Under the pieces are notes generated by a model. It searched no databases, had not been told where the DNA came from, and saw nothing but the letters and a program-made list of their open reading frames with translations. Made by a program: the position numbers and the translations under genes. From positions 7,428,001-7,492,000 of the forward strand of contig CM054181.1 of the NCBI GenBank assembly GCA_028829895.1: a stretch of DNA of 64,000 nt, written 5' to 3'. Positions 10,501 through 20,159 of the stretch are shown here, one piece after another (within the stretch, counting starts at the first letter, position 1; each line of letters opens with the position of its first letter). This DNA comes from Sinotaia quadrata. Taxonomy: Eukaryota > Mollusca > Gastropoda > Architaenioglossa > Viviparidae.

Positions 10501-13500
10501 CATGATTCAAGTCACACCGTACTGAAAGAATGTGTGGTGGAGTAAATTTGCCATCCCTATTTCTAAACTTAATAATTATATATTTGTTGCCAATGTTAAC
10601 GTGATCCGACCTTGGTCACTGCTTATAATGATATTTTTTGTAAGTGCCAGACTTTTGCAGAAAGGACTTTGTTTTATATCTGCTTCAGACTGCAGTGACT
10701 ACAGTACTTGTTTGGATCATGTCGGTGTACGTATCCAGTAGTCTTTGAACTTATCAATAAACGTGTTACTGTAAGTTGATTCCTGTTAATTCCATTCAAA
10801 AGCCAATAAGGCAGAAATTGAGGTTTGAGATTGTTCTCAAGAATTCACAAAAGTTTCTTGAACATTCCTCGTGGTATGCTGAGTAGCGCACATGAAGATT
10901 CAGGAACATTCCTCCTTATGTGCTTGATAGCGCATATGAAATTCTGGATGGTCTCCATTGTGTGCTTTGGGAGCGCATAGAAAATTCAAGAACAGTTGTG
11001 TAATGTGCCTAGAATGGGGTACATAGTACCATTATCTAAGAAAGAGAGTGACTTGTTGCAAACCATGTGATTGTGGACATGTGCCAGTAACAGCTGCTAT
11101 CATTGAAAGGTTATGTACATTGACTATAATTATCTCTCTAAAACTTCACTCTCATTTCTATGAACTTGGTTATATAAATTTGTTAATTTGACTGCCAATG
11201 TCTATGCCGATATGATCCAGCTGTTGCTCGACCATTTGTACTGGCCACCAGCGCCCGCCTTCAGACATCTCAACGGACAGGGGAATAGCCATGTCAACAG
11301 CAACAACAACGCCAACAGTGAGGAGTTTGGGAGATGAACAACCCGGGCATACATACACGCTAGGTATAGATCTGGTGTGTTACTAGTCTGGACTCTGTAA
11401 GACAACCCCCTCCTCACTATAACATCAGGAATGGCCACAACAACATCAACGCCACCGCCAGGAACAACAGCAACAATAACCACAACTCCAGCCCACGGAT
11501 TACCGAGTTTGGAGTCTGCCTTTGTCGGCCAGACATGTTTTCGCAATGGACGCATGCAGCAGAAAGGCAACTCCCGCCTCCCTCTCCCCCTACATGACCA
11601 ACCACCAACCAATGTCTATGCTAGATAACTGATTGAGTGACTAACGTTTAATCAAACATTGTTGTCATGTGATGTAAATGTCAACACTCTTTTGATTATA
11701 TTCATTCAATGTATATTTGATTGCTGATTCAATAAATTTATTGTTAAATTAATTAACCTTCTTGCACATATATTAAAACCTTATGTTGGAGTAATAGTGG
11801 GTGGATGGGGGCTCAGTAAATATTAATAAAAGATGGATTTTTATTACTCCTTTAGTAAGAAGTCTCCACCTGCAGAAACATTATGCAACAGTAAAAAGTC
11901 TGTCTTATTATTGTGTAAAGAGTAGAGTTTTATGACACCCTTATAATCTGCCAAGTGAGAGTCATGTTGGTCTTGTGTGAGGATTATTAATAACGCCAAA
12001 TTAAGATTATCGATCACTTGTAATTAGTTACTCGTAGCTAATTAGTAAATAATAACTATAGCGAGTGAAGGGTGCCCAGAGGTGTCACACAATGCAAACA
12101 GTGACAGTCCTCTCATGATTCAAGACACACCTGAGTGAAAGAATTCAAATAGTGACAAGTCCTCTCTTAATTCAAGTCACACCTGACTGAAAGATTACAA
12201 ACAGTGACAGTCCTCTCAATATTCATATCAAAGTGACTGAAAGATTACAAATAGTAAGCATCTATAAACAACACGGACTCCTCAGCCGAAGTCAACTTTG
12301 ATGTATACAAGTTTCTATTCTTGGACTAGTTCTTTTCATGGTCTAATGATAACCCCCCTCTCTCTCTCCAGCGTCACAAATCATCCCTCCAGCATGCTTT
12401 ATGTTCTTCACTGCTAGAGAGTAAGAATAGGTAGCAGAAAGCCGTGTAATCAATCACTCACTAGGGATACTGAACTCTCGTTTTGGTAACCACGCAGTTC
12501 AAGTTACCTGTTGAAGGTTTTTTATTCTTTTCATAAAATGTTTTTTTAAAAACACTTTTAACTGAGACAATTATTAACAATCTAATCACTTTGCTAAGAT
12601 TATTTTTTAAAAACTAAAAAAGCCCGTTTACTTTTAACATATTTTGTGGTGTTAATATAAACAGGTACAGATTAAATATCTTAAACATGCTAATTTAAAA
12701 TACTAAACATTACACTGTCTTCCTGAAAAAATATTTATAATAACAGGATGGCCAAGCAAACAAGACACTCTATTCATTATTTGTATGAATAAGTGGCAAT
12801 ACAAACACATTTCTTTATCAGTAACAAATGTATTATTTAACAAGAATAAACAACGAAAATAATTCTATGAAACAATTTCTTTTTTGCCAGTGTTAGGTTT
12901 TAAAATTCAAAATCTAGGTGTAGGATACTTCTTCTTCTTTACGATCACTTCTTTTCCCCACAGGAATTGCGTGGAAACTTTTCATCTCCTTGATGTTCTC
13001 AGTTTCTGTAGATTTCCTGTGGGGCCTTCCTCCTTACTCTGTTCTAGGTGGGTAGTAATGTTTAAAAAAAAAATGGAAAATATATGGAAGTTATGGAATT
13101 AGCTTTCCACTTGCCTGTCATTGTTCACATTTTACTTGCATGGTTTATTCTTGTGTCAGTTATTGTATGCATTGTTTTTCCTAGGAATGTTGTTAATAAA
13201 TGAAATTTTTTTTTTTAAATATGAGGAAGCTATTTGTAACTTCCTCTAAGTTTGTGGTTTTCTTTTTTATTACTTATTGTGTAATGGTGTGTGTGTGTGG
13301 TGTGTTTTATTAATATTTATTTTTATAGAAGGTGAAGTGTGTTTGTGTGTATGAGATATGTGATGATGACTTGGTGTATATGATTTTGGTGATATTTATT
13401 TGGAAAGAGTAGTGTTTGTGTGGTAACTGGTAAATGTAATAGTCTCATTGTGTCAGTCAAGCATTTTCTTTCTTCACTGTATTTGTAACAATGTAGTAGA

Positions 13501-13635
13501 AAGTAGGATACTTGAAATTAAAATATAAAAGGAATTTCTTTGTAAACGTTGTGATGAATTTGCTAAAACTTAATGGCTTTCATTTCCAACTAAATCATTT
13601 TAAAAAATCTAATAATATATAGAAAACAGATAGAC

Positions 13636-13729
<94 letters not shown>

Positions 13730-16700
13730 ATAATGCTGATTTATTGTTGAAAAATGCTTAAAGGATTAAGAATTCTTATAAATGATGATGACGATGACGA
13801 CGATGATGATTTTTCATTCGGCAAGATCGGCCAAGGTTTCTGAAAAGATGTCGTGATGTTACAACTCGGCAAGGACGAAATCATATTAGCATATCAACAA
13901 ATAGGCCTCAACATGTAATTTGATTTCGCTATTGAAGAGCTTGCGACCGAAGAATGACGTCATCTGGTTGCATCACGCTTAGATCGACGTCACTTAGCAA
14001 CAACTAAAGCTCTGATGAAGAGAAATTTCTTTTCTTACCATTCCACGTAAGAAAGAGAAATCCCAACGTAAATATGTTGTGATGTAAACAAAAAACTTGG
14101 TTACAATAAAAAGTCTCTGCCTGACTGCGAGCGCGCGCTATACAAACTAGGATTTCTTTTTCTCTGAGTGCCACAAGACAAGCAGCAAACATCTCCAATA
14201 TGGCCTCGAGTGTCTGACGCGGGGCGGGGGAAATGGGCGCCTCTTTATTCACAAAGAAGGTCAGTTCAACCTCAAACCGGCGCTTATCGCCCAGCATCAG
14301 TTCGTACACCTCTAAAATGTGCTCTGGTCGAAACAGCGGGACTAGCATTTCCCTCCCAAAGTGCGATCTCAGTGCCAAGGAGAAAACCATCGTACAAGCT
14401 ACATGGAAAATTATGGAGAACGATATGAAGAAAGTCGGCACCAAGGCAATGACGGAGTTATTCTTAACGCACCCGGAAATCTGGCATACCTTCAGCCCCG
14501 GGGAATCCTTGGATTTTTTTGTGGTTAGTCCGCGTTTTAAAGCACATACAGGCATGTTCATTGAAACCATTAATAAGTGTGTCTCCCTGGTCGGTGATTC
14601 TACTGCCATGAGGAAATTGCTTCATGAAGTCGGCCACAGCCACACGAAGTTCAACCTCACGATGGAGGAGACTGACCTTCTGATTCCTTATTTTTTAGAC
14701 TCCCTGCAATCTGCTCTGCCTGGCCACTGGTCAAGGGAAACAGAAGTTGCTTGGGTGAAATTCATTGACATCATATTTATAATGTTCAAAGAAGTGTTGG
14801 AGTTAGGTAGTTTGTCGGAGAGACTAAAAAATAGAATATTTCCGGGTCAACAGACAGTGTTGGATTAAAGGTGGGGTGGGGAACAGACTACGCAAATCCG
14901 GCATCTTCACGAATGCTCAACTGAGTGCCAGGTTGTCAGCATTATGGCGTGACATTCAAAGTTACAACTGTAGCTCTTGAGTGAAAGATGGGTTAGGTGT
15001 TCAAGTCCATAGTTACACTGCTCGAACAACATCGGCGTTGTTTGAGCGATATACAAACGTGCTGCGTCTGTGTTAATAACTATTGTGCCGTTACGGTCAA
15101 GTCATCATTCAACGTTACTTTACCTATTGCATACCGTTAGAGGCGTGGTGCCAGAGTGTTGTGGTGGTACTTGTACACCGTTAGGGGTCATGGTTCAACA
15201 TTAGTTTAGAGTTTTCTAGGCCTATACACTATTGTACAGTGTATATCGCTGGATTTTTTAAAATGCACTTTTCTTTCCCCAAGGGAAGGTGAATTTTTTT
15301 ACCCTGTCAAATCATCGAATTAGAAATACCTTTTGGTTTGTTTCCTTATTTTACTTATTTAACATTATTAAAGTAAAATGATTATTTAAAAAAAAACAAT
15401 ATTTTAATTAGCAATTAAATAAATACAAGCTTTGCGACGGATATGACATTATAAAACCTGTCAGAATTGTTACAATGATTTCACCTTTCATGTAACAGAA
15501 ACTATTCCTACGTCGGTAGCCACCGAGTTAAGTCGGAAAATGACTAGAGACAGGCACCAGTAAGACACAAACAAATACTATGCCAACAGACAAAAATAAA
15601 TCATATTATGAGAGACCTAATTAAGTGCTAGTCTATGGACAGCTCAGAAAATGACTAGTCAAGCACAAATGAGAGCAATGTCAAAGAACAAAAATAAATA
15701 ATATGAATTAAGTAATATTCATTGGTTAAAAATAAAAATCGTAAGACTTTGAAAAACAAACATTGCAATGTCAATGGGCAAAAATAAAATAAGGGATGAG
15801 AGACCTAATTAAGCGGTATGGTATAGACAGAAATATGCATTTTGAGACTTTAAAAAAGAACACAGTGCAAAGCAACAAGCAAAAAATAAATACACTGTGA
15901 ACTGAGCGAACAAAGCATGCAATGGGATGAGCAACAAAAACAAATCAAAACAAAACAAGTGTGAAGTGAGTAAGACCCATGAATGTACCTGGATGGAGAA
16001 CAAAAAAAACAACCAAAAAAAACAAACTGTGAAGTGTGTGAGACTCATGAATGTACCAGGATGGAGAAGAAAACAAAACAGCGCGAAGTATGAAACCTTG
16101 GAGTGCAATGGTTTGAATAACATAAAATCACCGTGGAGTGTGAAAACTAGGAGAGCAATAGTTTGAAAAACACAGAATCACCTTGACGTGTGAAAAATGA
16201 GAGTGCAATGGTTTGAACAACATTAAATCACCGCGACGGGTGAAAAATAAGAGTGCATTGGTTTGAACATAAAATCTCGGTGAAGTGTGAAAACTAAGAG
16301 TGAAATGACCTGAACAGCATAAATTCACGGTGAAGTGTGAAAACTAAGAGTGCAATAGTTTGAACAACATCAAATCACGGTGAAGTGTGAAAACTAAGAG
16401 TGAAATGGTTTGAACAACTCAAAATCACGGTGAATTGTGAAAACTAAGAGTGCAATAGTTTGAACAATACAAAATCACGGTGAAGTGTGAGATTCATGAG
16501 TGTAATGGTATGTGTAAACATAAATACAGCGAAAAACCATAAGGAAAGTCAAGAGCAAATAAGACTTGAAAACGAAAGGGGAACAATGCTATTAATAAAA
16601 TGGGTGCAATTATATGGGCAGAAATATACTTGGGAAAAAATTTGTACAATGATGTGAACAAAAGTAAAGCAATACAAAAAAAAAAAAAAACCCCAGTGCA

Positions 16701-18049
16701 ATGCTTTGCTATGTACAAACTAAACTAAACAAAATGAAGTGCTATCGGCAAATACAAAGTGAAGTTTGAGACGAATAGGTGCAGAATGGGGCGAGCAAAA
16801 ATAAAAACAGTGAAAAAACCATGAAGACTGCAGTGCGGAGGGCAAAATTAAAATATGTGAGTCAAAAAGTGCACAATGCGATGGGCAAAATTAAAATACA
16901 ATATAAGATCAAAAGAGCGCAATGCAATGGGCAAAAATAAAATACAGCAATAGATCAAAAAGAGCGCAATGCAATGGGCAAAAATAAAATACAACATGAG
17001 ATCAAAAAGAACGCAATGCAATGGGGCAAAAATAAAATACAACATGAAATAAAAAAAAGAGTGCAATGCAATGGGCAAAAACTAAAATAAAACATGATAT
17101 CAAAAAGAGCGCAATGCAATGGGCAAAAATAAAATACAAGAGATTTTTAAAAAGCGCAATGTTACGACTCCTTTCAAGCAAAATGAGTGCATTGCTATTG
17201 GCAAAATTAGACAAAAGAAAGATTATAATAGTACAGTATTATGTTATGTACAAAGCTAATTAAATACACTGACCAACATTAGCGAACTGCTATGGGCAAA
17301 ATTAAACCTTGAGCTGTAAGGGGGGGGGGGGGGGAAAGAGTGTAATGCGATGAGCAAAAATAAACGTATTGTGAGACCAAACAGAATGAAATGCTACACA
17401 GTGAGAGACTGGCAATGACAATGTATTGACATAGGCAAAAATAAATCCTGCTGAGATATTAAAAAAAAAGAGTGAACAGCAAATATACGATCCATTGTGA
17501 ATGTAAACTGTTCTGGGCGTTCACATCCAGTGAACAGGTTAATTCATGAAACTGGTCGACTGATCGCTAGAAGGCCTTTCCTTTCAGGTCTAGGGCGTCA
17601 GAGTGTGTCTATATGTGCTATGTCAGAGTGTGTCTATATGTGCTATGTCAGAGTGTGTCTATATGTGCTATGTCAGAGTGTGTCTATATGTGCTATGTCA
17701 GAGTGTGTCTATATGTGCTATGTCAGAGTGTGTCTATATGTGCTATGTCAGAGTGTGTCTATATGTGCTATGTCAGAGTGTGTCTATATGTGCTATGTCA
17801 GAGTGTGTCTATATGTGCTATGTCAGAGTGTGTCTATATGTGCTATGTCAAAGGAACTCGTTCTGTTTGGATTGTATTTTAGTGACTCTAATAAACGAAT
17901 GAATATTTTAATCAAAGTGACAACTGTATGTGTCAAAGTGACTTTTACAATACGTTTCTAATGTAACAGATTACAATATGCTTTAATGACACAATACATG
18001 TAGCATGAATAAAATACAACATGCATACACACATTCTCTCTCTCCTCTC

Positions 18050-18142
<93 letters not shown>

Positions 18143-18625
18143 CCAGGGTGGTGGGAGCAGGCTAACACTGTTCCTTTACTTATTTTCGTAAATACCATGC
18201 GAGTGCTTACATTTTTATCAAATGGCGGCTCGTCGATATCGCGCACAATTTTATGAAGATAAATGATATAATATTAACTGGCTGGGTTTTTTAAAGTTAA
18301 AAAGTTAAAAACGCACTTCTAGAGATAGACAGACAGACAAATAGACAGACAGACAGATAGATAGACATACGGATAGATAGATAGACAGACAAATAGATAG
18401 ATAGACAGATAGATAGACAGACATACGGATCGACAGACGGATAGATAGATAGACAGACAGATAGACAAATAGATAGATAGACAGACATACGGATGGATAG
18501 ATAGACAGACAGACATACGGATGGATAGATAGACAGACAGACAAATAGATAGAGACAGACAGATATAGATTGACAGATAGACAAACAGATAGACAGATAG
18601 ATAGACGGACAGACAGACAGACATT

Positions 18626-18665
<40 letters not shown>

Positions 18666-19668
18666 ACGACATACACGATACCTGTAATAACATCAATAAA
18701 GTCGCCAAAACGACGGGCGCTGATTTCTCCATATTAATGATGTGCTTGAAGCGGAGCAAACTATACAGCGGGAAGGTGCGCGAAGGTCTGCATGCGTTCA
18801 CATCAATCCCATGACGCAACAGCACCGACGTCACCATCGCCAAAGATTCCAGGCAAGACTCCTCGAAGGACTTACTGTAGGCGAAGAGCACATGGAAGAG
18901 GTTCATGCCCCCGAAAAGGGCATGGGGGTCCACTTTGTGACGAAGTAACGCATCTACGCATTCTGTTTTGGCCAACTTCAGTGAGATGTCAAGGGCGTTC
19001 TCTGCTTCCTTGACCCCCGGGCTGTCCGAGAGTAAAAGTCTCAGCGCGTATGGGCAATCTAGCTTGCACGCCATGTTCATGTAACTTGTGCTGATCGATG
19101 TCCGCGGGAGGGTTCTAGGCTCTCGGTTGCTGGAAGTGTGTGACGTCATGTGAAAATCGAGGAAAGTCTTGACACAAGCCAAATGCCCAAACCTGGCCGC
19201 CACTTCCAATGGCAAGATAGCTGACAGCCTATCCTTCTCTTCCACCTGGATGTACTGAGCGGAAGTTCCGGGTTTGGTGAGGTAAATTTTCGGGGCGATA
19301 ACTCTCTGGAACAAGTCCCAGTCTAAAACCTGAGGTCTGTTGTCGTATGGCCTTTCTTGGAGTAGCATGGAAATGATAGTCCTCTGTCCCAATGCTGCAG
19401 CCAAGTGGAGATAAGGCCACGACGGTGCTTGAGCCTCATGAGGAGGCTTGAAGTAGTCGTGAGAAAAAAGGGAGCTAACAACCACAAAGTTGCTTTCTAG
19501 TATCGCGTGGTGAAGCAAGTGCATACCATTGGCGTCTTTCCAAGATTCGACTTTTTCTCGCGAGTACTTCTCAAGATGGCCTTGGAATTGTTCAAGCGTC
19601 ACGCCGTACAGCTTGATGTCGTCAAGGAGAACGCCTGCGTCAGATTTGCGGCCTTTGTCCTTCGCCAT
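3967..19668 (-). CDS. Ankyrin repeat and SOCS box protein, complete 3-exon gene
   Basis: Spliced exons 19668-18682, 7485-7345 and 4668-3967 encode 609 residues, with both introns in phase 0. Ankyrin-type helices appear at about residues 46-70, 81-104, 150-173, and then repeatedly to about residue 440, including [16 protein letters not shown] joined across the first intron to [17 protein letters not shown] and [11 protein letters not shown]. The last 38 residues form a SOCS box. [10 protein letters not shown] fits the Elongin BC-box pattern SLxxxCxxxV, and LPVP fits the Cullin-5 box LPxP. ASB proteins recruit substrates to Elongin B/C-Cullin 5 ubiquitin ligases. I infer that role here; the substrate and the exact ASB subtype are unknown. 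The ATG at 19668 sits in AACATGG, a good context. The 11.2-kb first intron contains a globin gene on the opposite strand. Confidence 0.9.
4669..5618. other. Intron 2 of the ankyrin/SOCS gene, right part: nothing recognisable
   Basis: AT-rich intronic sequence with short T and G runs near 4876-4930. No ORF with recognisable features, tRNA or clear mobile element was seen. Confidence 0.5.
5619..5770. repeat. Tandem duplication, ~75-bp unit
   Basis: Two near-identical copies share TTATTTGCCCATTTTTTTCA and GAAAGGATTTGAGAAAGGTT, about 75 bp apart. They differ at a few positions, so the duplication is recent. Confidence 0.9.
5897..5960. repeat. (GAAA)n/(GAAG)n purine tract
   Basis: An all-purine run of GAAA then GAAG units. 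The strong purine-strand bias could allow triplex structure. Confidence 0.85.
6290..7265. repeat. Degenerate array (39-60-bp units) resembling the end of ankyrin/SOCS exon 2
   Basis: Units share CTCGTAACTCACCGACATAA, then TGACTACAGCGTAGAATG and AAACAAAGCAATGACTGAA. A central set (6890-7090) has a 39-bp period. Older copies extend left to 6290 with ATTCACNNAAATGACTACAG. The exon 2/donor sequence at 7337-7385 aligns to the same pattern (CTCGTACCTCGTCAATATAA, then TGCAGCAT, then GGCAAT). This suggests that the array began as duplications of that exon end. Confidence 0.7.
7345..7485 (-). CDS. Ankyrin/SOCS gene, exon 2
   Basis: A 47-codon exon with acceptor GATGAACAG| and donor GACGAG|GTACGAGG, phase 0 at both ends. 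It encodes [15 protein letters not shown] through [16 protein letters not shown]. The start completes an ankyrin repeat begun in exon 1. A degenerate array just downstream (6290-7265) resembles this exon's end. Confidence 0.9.
7522..7554. repeat. (GT)n microsatellite
   Basis: An uninterrupted GT run 37 bp from the acceptor of ankyrin/SOCS exon 2, on its intronic side. On the minus (sense) strand it reads (CA)n. Confidence 0.95.
7845..8225. repeat. 65-bp tandem array
   Basis: TTGCTCGAGTTGCCATACAG recurs at 7966, 8031, 8096 and 8161, exactly 65 bp apart, with diverged or truncated copies to the left. Each unit includes GTTTTGAGTAGTGTCATAGG. The central copies are nearly identical. Confidence 0.93.
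8690..9120. repeat. 36-bp array inside a larger ~120-bp duplication
   Basis: The segment ATACTAGCTGCATAATCTAA through TTTGATTCAATCAATTACTG occurs twice, near 8712 and 8837. The second copy runs into about six tandem 36-bp units containing CTGTCTAGTTAATGCAGTCA and GACCCAACTCCTCAAA (about 8898-9117). Because 36 is a multiple of three, the array stays open as a 12-residue repeat ([12 protein letters not shown]). Nothing else supports coding. Confidence 0.9.
9440..10225. repeat. ~45-52-bp degenerate array
   Basis: About 15 copies share a TTCCATATTTTCAGTAATAG, GGAATAGAGTCCCAC and TGTACAAGTGA pattern. The copies are most alike near 9720-9980 and older at both ends. The array lies within the long first intron of the ankyrin/SOCS gene. 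Confidence 0.88.
10525..10745 (+). repeat. Interspersed repeat family, 5'-side fragment (copy C)
   Basis: This resembles 28284-28400: GGAGTAAATTTGCC, CCCTATTT, AAACTTAAT, GATC(C/T)GACCTTGGTCACT-type and TTATAATGAT segments occur in the same order. The middle of the family, present at 28.4-29.1 kb, is missing here. Its 3' portion reappears at 11690. Confidence 0.6.
10850..10995. repeat. ~53-bp tandem repeat, three copies
   Basis: The motif GAACATTCCTCNTNNTNTGCT, then GNAGCGCA and ATGAAATTC, recurs three times with a G/A-rich end. The copies are moderately diverged. Confidence 0.7.
11492..11552 (+). repeat. 61-bp conserved core, also found inverted at 22510-22570
   Basis: This GC-richer segment includes GCCTTTGTCGGCCAGACATG and CGCAATGGACG. 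It matches the reverse complement of 22510-22570 over its full length without gaps and with scattered substitutions. It sits in a 11400-11620 stretch that is GC-richer than its surroundings. It probably marks an old mobile-element family that I cannot name. Confidence 0.75.
11690..12055 (+). repeat. Interspersed repeat family, 3'-side fragment (copy C)
   Basis: This matches 29160-29450 in order: GATTGNTGATT, CTTNCACATAT, GGATGGGGGCTCA(G/C)TAAATAT, GTAAGAAGT and TTAAGATTNTCNATCACTTG. Together with 10525-10745 it makes a broken third copy of the family. Confidence 0.75.
12060..12260. repeat. ~55-bp repeat, three to four copies
   Basis: ACAGTGACAGTCCTCTC, ATTCAAGNCACACCTGA and GTGAAAGA recur three to four times. 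A related single copy lies at 10485-10530 (AGTGACAGTCCTTGCATGAT). Confidence 0.8.
12260..13620. other. Intronic stretch without recognisable features
   Basis: AT-rich sequence inside the long ankyrin/SOCS intron. The short ORF at 12884-13102 has no recognisable domain. No RNA gene or clear mobile element was seen. Confidence 0.5.
13628..13728. repeat. (GATA)n microsatellite
   Basis: About 25 GATA units with one GACA near the left end. A short (GAT/GAC)n run follows at 13782-13812, upstream of the globin gene. Confidence 0.97.
14139..14146 (+). promoter_or_regulatory. Weak TATA-like element upstream of the globin
   Basis: TATACAAA lies about 95 nt before the globin ATG, after a GCGCGCGC run. 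Position and motif are compatible with a core promoter, but short AT motifs are common in this window. Confidence 0.2.
14200..14217 (+). promoter_or_regulatory. Possible upstream ORF in the globin leader
   Basis: ATGGCCTCGAGTGTCTGA is a five-codon ORF ending 15 nt before the globin start. If the transcript begins upstream of it, it could dampen translation. It matters only if the real 5' end is upstream. Confidence 0.35.
14233..14868 (+). CDS. Neuroglobin-like globin, intronless, with ~45-residue N-terminal extension
   Basis: This is a 211-residue single ORF with a globin fold from about residue 46 ([13 protein letters not shown]) to 195. The key positions I can see are TrpA12 (W58), PheCD1 (F87, in HPEIWHTF), distal HisE7 (H105, in FKAHTGMF), proximal HisF8 (H137, in LHEVGHSH) and the helix-H Trp (W174). 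E7 and F8 are 32 residues apart, as in neuroglobin. The CD region is about four residues shorter than in vertebrate neuroglobin. It should bind haem and a diatomic ligand; the physiological role is unknown. The N-terminus (MGASLFTKK) is Ser/Thr-rich with Gly at position 2, but it lacks the Ser/Thr at position 6 that N-myristoylation prefers. The start has a good context (GAAATGG). The gene lies in an intron of the ankyrin/SOCS gene on the opposite strand. No intron interrupts the ORF, although globins usually have them. Confidence 0.9.
   Translation: MGASLFTKKVSSTSNRRLSPSISSYTSKMCSGRNSGTSISLPKCDLSAKEKTIVQATWKIMENDMKKVGTKAMTELFLTHPEIWHTFSPGESLDFFVVSPRFKAHTGMFIETINKCVSLVGDSTAMRKLLHEVGHSHTKFNLTMEETDLLIPYFLDSLQSALPGHWSRETEVAWVKFIDIIFIMFKEVLELGSLSERLKNRIFPGQQTVLD
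15418..15423 (+). promoter_or_regulatory. Candidate polyadenylation signal of the globin
   Basis: AATAAA lies about 550 nt past the stop codon, with ATTAAA about 50 nt before it (near 15367). This is motif evidence only. Confidence 0.3.
15540..15900. repeat. Degenerate ~70-85-bp repeat
   Basis: AGAGACCTAATTAAG, AAAATGACTAG and CAATGTCNANNGNCAAAAAT-type segments recur three times at irregular spacing. Confidence 0.55.
15900..16500. repeat. ~52-60-bp degenerate array
   Basis: At least nine copies share GTGAAGTGTGAAAACTAAGA, GTGCAATGGTTTGAACAACA and TAAAATCAC. They are most alike at 16090-16490. Confidence 0.9.
16800..17180. repeat. ~48-57-bp array
   Basis: About six copies share GCGCAATGCAATGGGCAAAA, ATAAAATACAA and ATGAGATCAAAAAGA. 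Older, looser copies extend to about 17430. Confidence 0.9.
17320..17334. repeat. Poly-G run
   Basis: Fifteen consecutive G residues. Length errors are likely in such a run. Confidence 0.95.
17601..17850. repeat. 25-bp minisatellite, ten perfect copies
   Basis: The unit GAGTGTGTCTATATGTGCTA plus TGTCA repeats exactly every 25 bp from 17601 to 17850 with no mismatch seen. Since 25 is not a multiple of three, all three frames stay open and give three overlapping ORFs, which are artefacts. Confidence 0.97.
18054..18140. repeat. (CA)n microsatellite
   Basis: About 87 bp of pure CA, preceded by a CT-rich run at 18033-18053. Confidence 0.97.
18318..18664. repeat. (GATA/GACA)n array next to a splice donor
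   Basis: A mix of GATA, GACA, CAAATA and ACATACGGAT units, with pure GATA at the right end. On the sense strand of the ankyrin/SOCS gene this is a long (TATC/TGTC)n tract starting about 18 nt after the exon 1 donor. It gives open frames on the minus strand ([12 protein letters not shown]), which are not genes. Confidence 0.95.
18682..19668 (-). CDS. Ankyrin/SOCS gene, exon 1 (coding start)
   Basis: This exon encodes 329 codons beginning [12 protein letters not shown] and ends exactly on a codon at LLMLLQ, followed by the donor CAG|GTATCG. It carries an N-terminal linker and about six ankyrin-like repeats. (GATA/GACA)n begins about 18 bp past the donor, and the ORF runs on into that repeat as YLSI-type nonsense, which is not coding. 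Confidence 0.92.
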
Positions 19669-19951
19669 GTTGTTCTTTTTTTCCCTCTGCTCTTACATCT
19701 ATTCATCAGAGTTAACTATAGAAAACAGCAATAAATAAACATGAAACAAATGTATCATCTAGTAAACTTGTTAGTGCTGAGATGTCTGTAAGTTACAAAA
19801 TTCTTAACAAAAATGTAAAAGTTTTGCTGTTGCTGTGACTTAAAAATTTAATGCAAAAGAACTCTTTTAAAGAAAAACAAACAAAAAAACCACTTGTAAG
19901 ATATTGCACAACTGTTGCTGTGGGTTTTGTAAGGTATGTTTAGTAAGGTTT

Positions 19952-19978
19952 TTTTTTTTTTTTTTTTTGGGGGGGGGA
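19952..19978. repeat. Poly-T then poly-G run
   Basis: A long T run is followed directly by a G run, about 290 bp upstream of the ankyrin/SOCS start codon. Confidence 0.85.
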
Positions 19979-20159
19979 ATGTAATATATAATACACGAAT
20001 AAAGATTTATTGAAGGCTTGGTAATTTACGACTGGAATTCCTGGTGGGAAGCAAAATATATGTACAAGGTTTTGTTGAGAATTTTGTACCAAACGGCAGG
20101 AATTCTTGAGAAAAAAAGCAAAAGATAATACATTGTACAAGGCTGGTGTGGAGGTATTT

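Noticed and set aside
14004..14609. 201-codon minus-strand ORF over the globin
   Set aside because: It is the antisense of the globin gene, which has all the expected haem-pocket residues in the plus frame.
17497..17961. Three overlapping Cys/Val/Tyr-rich ORFs
   Set aside because: They are translations of the perfect 25-bp minisatellite in its three frames.
18297..18676. Minus-strand ORFs of YLSICLSV type
   Set aside because: They are translations of (GATA/GACA)n. No gene features are present.
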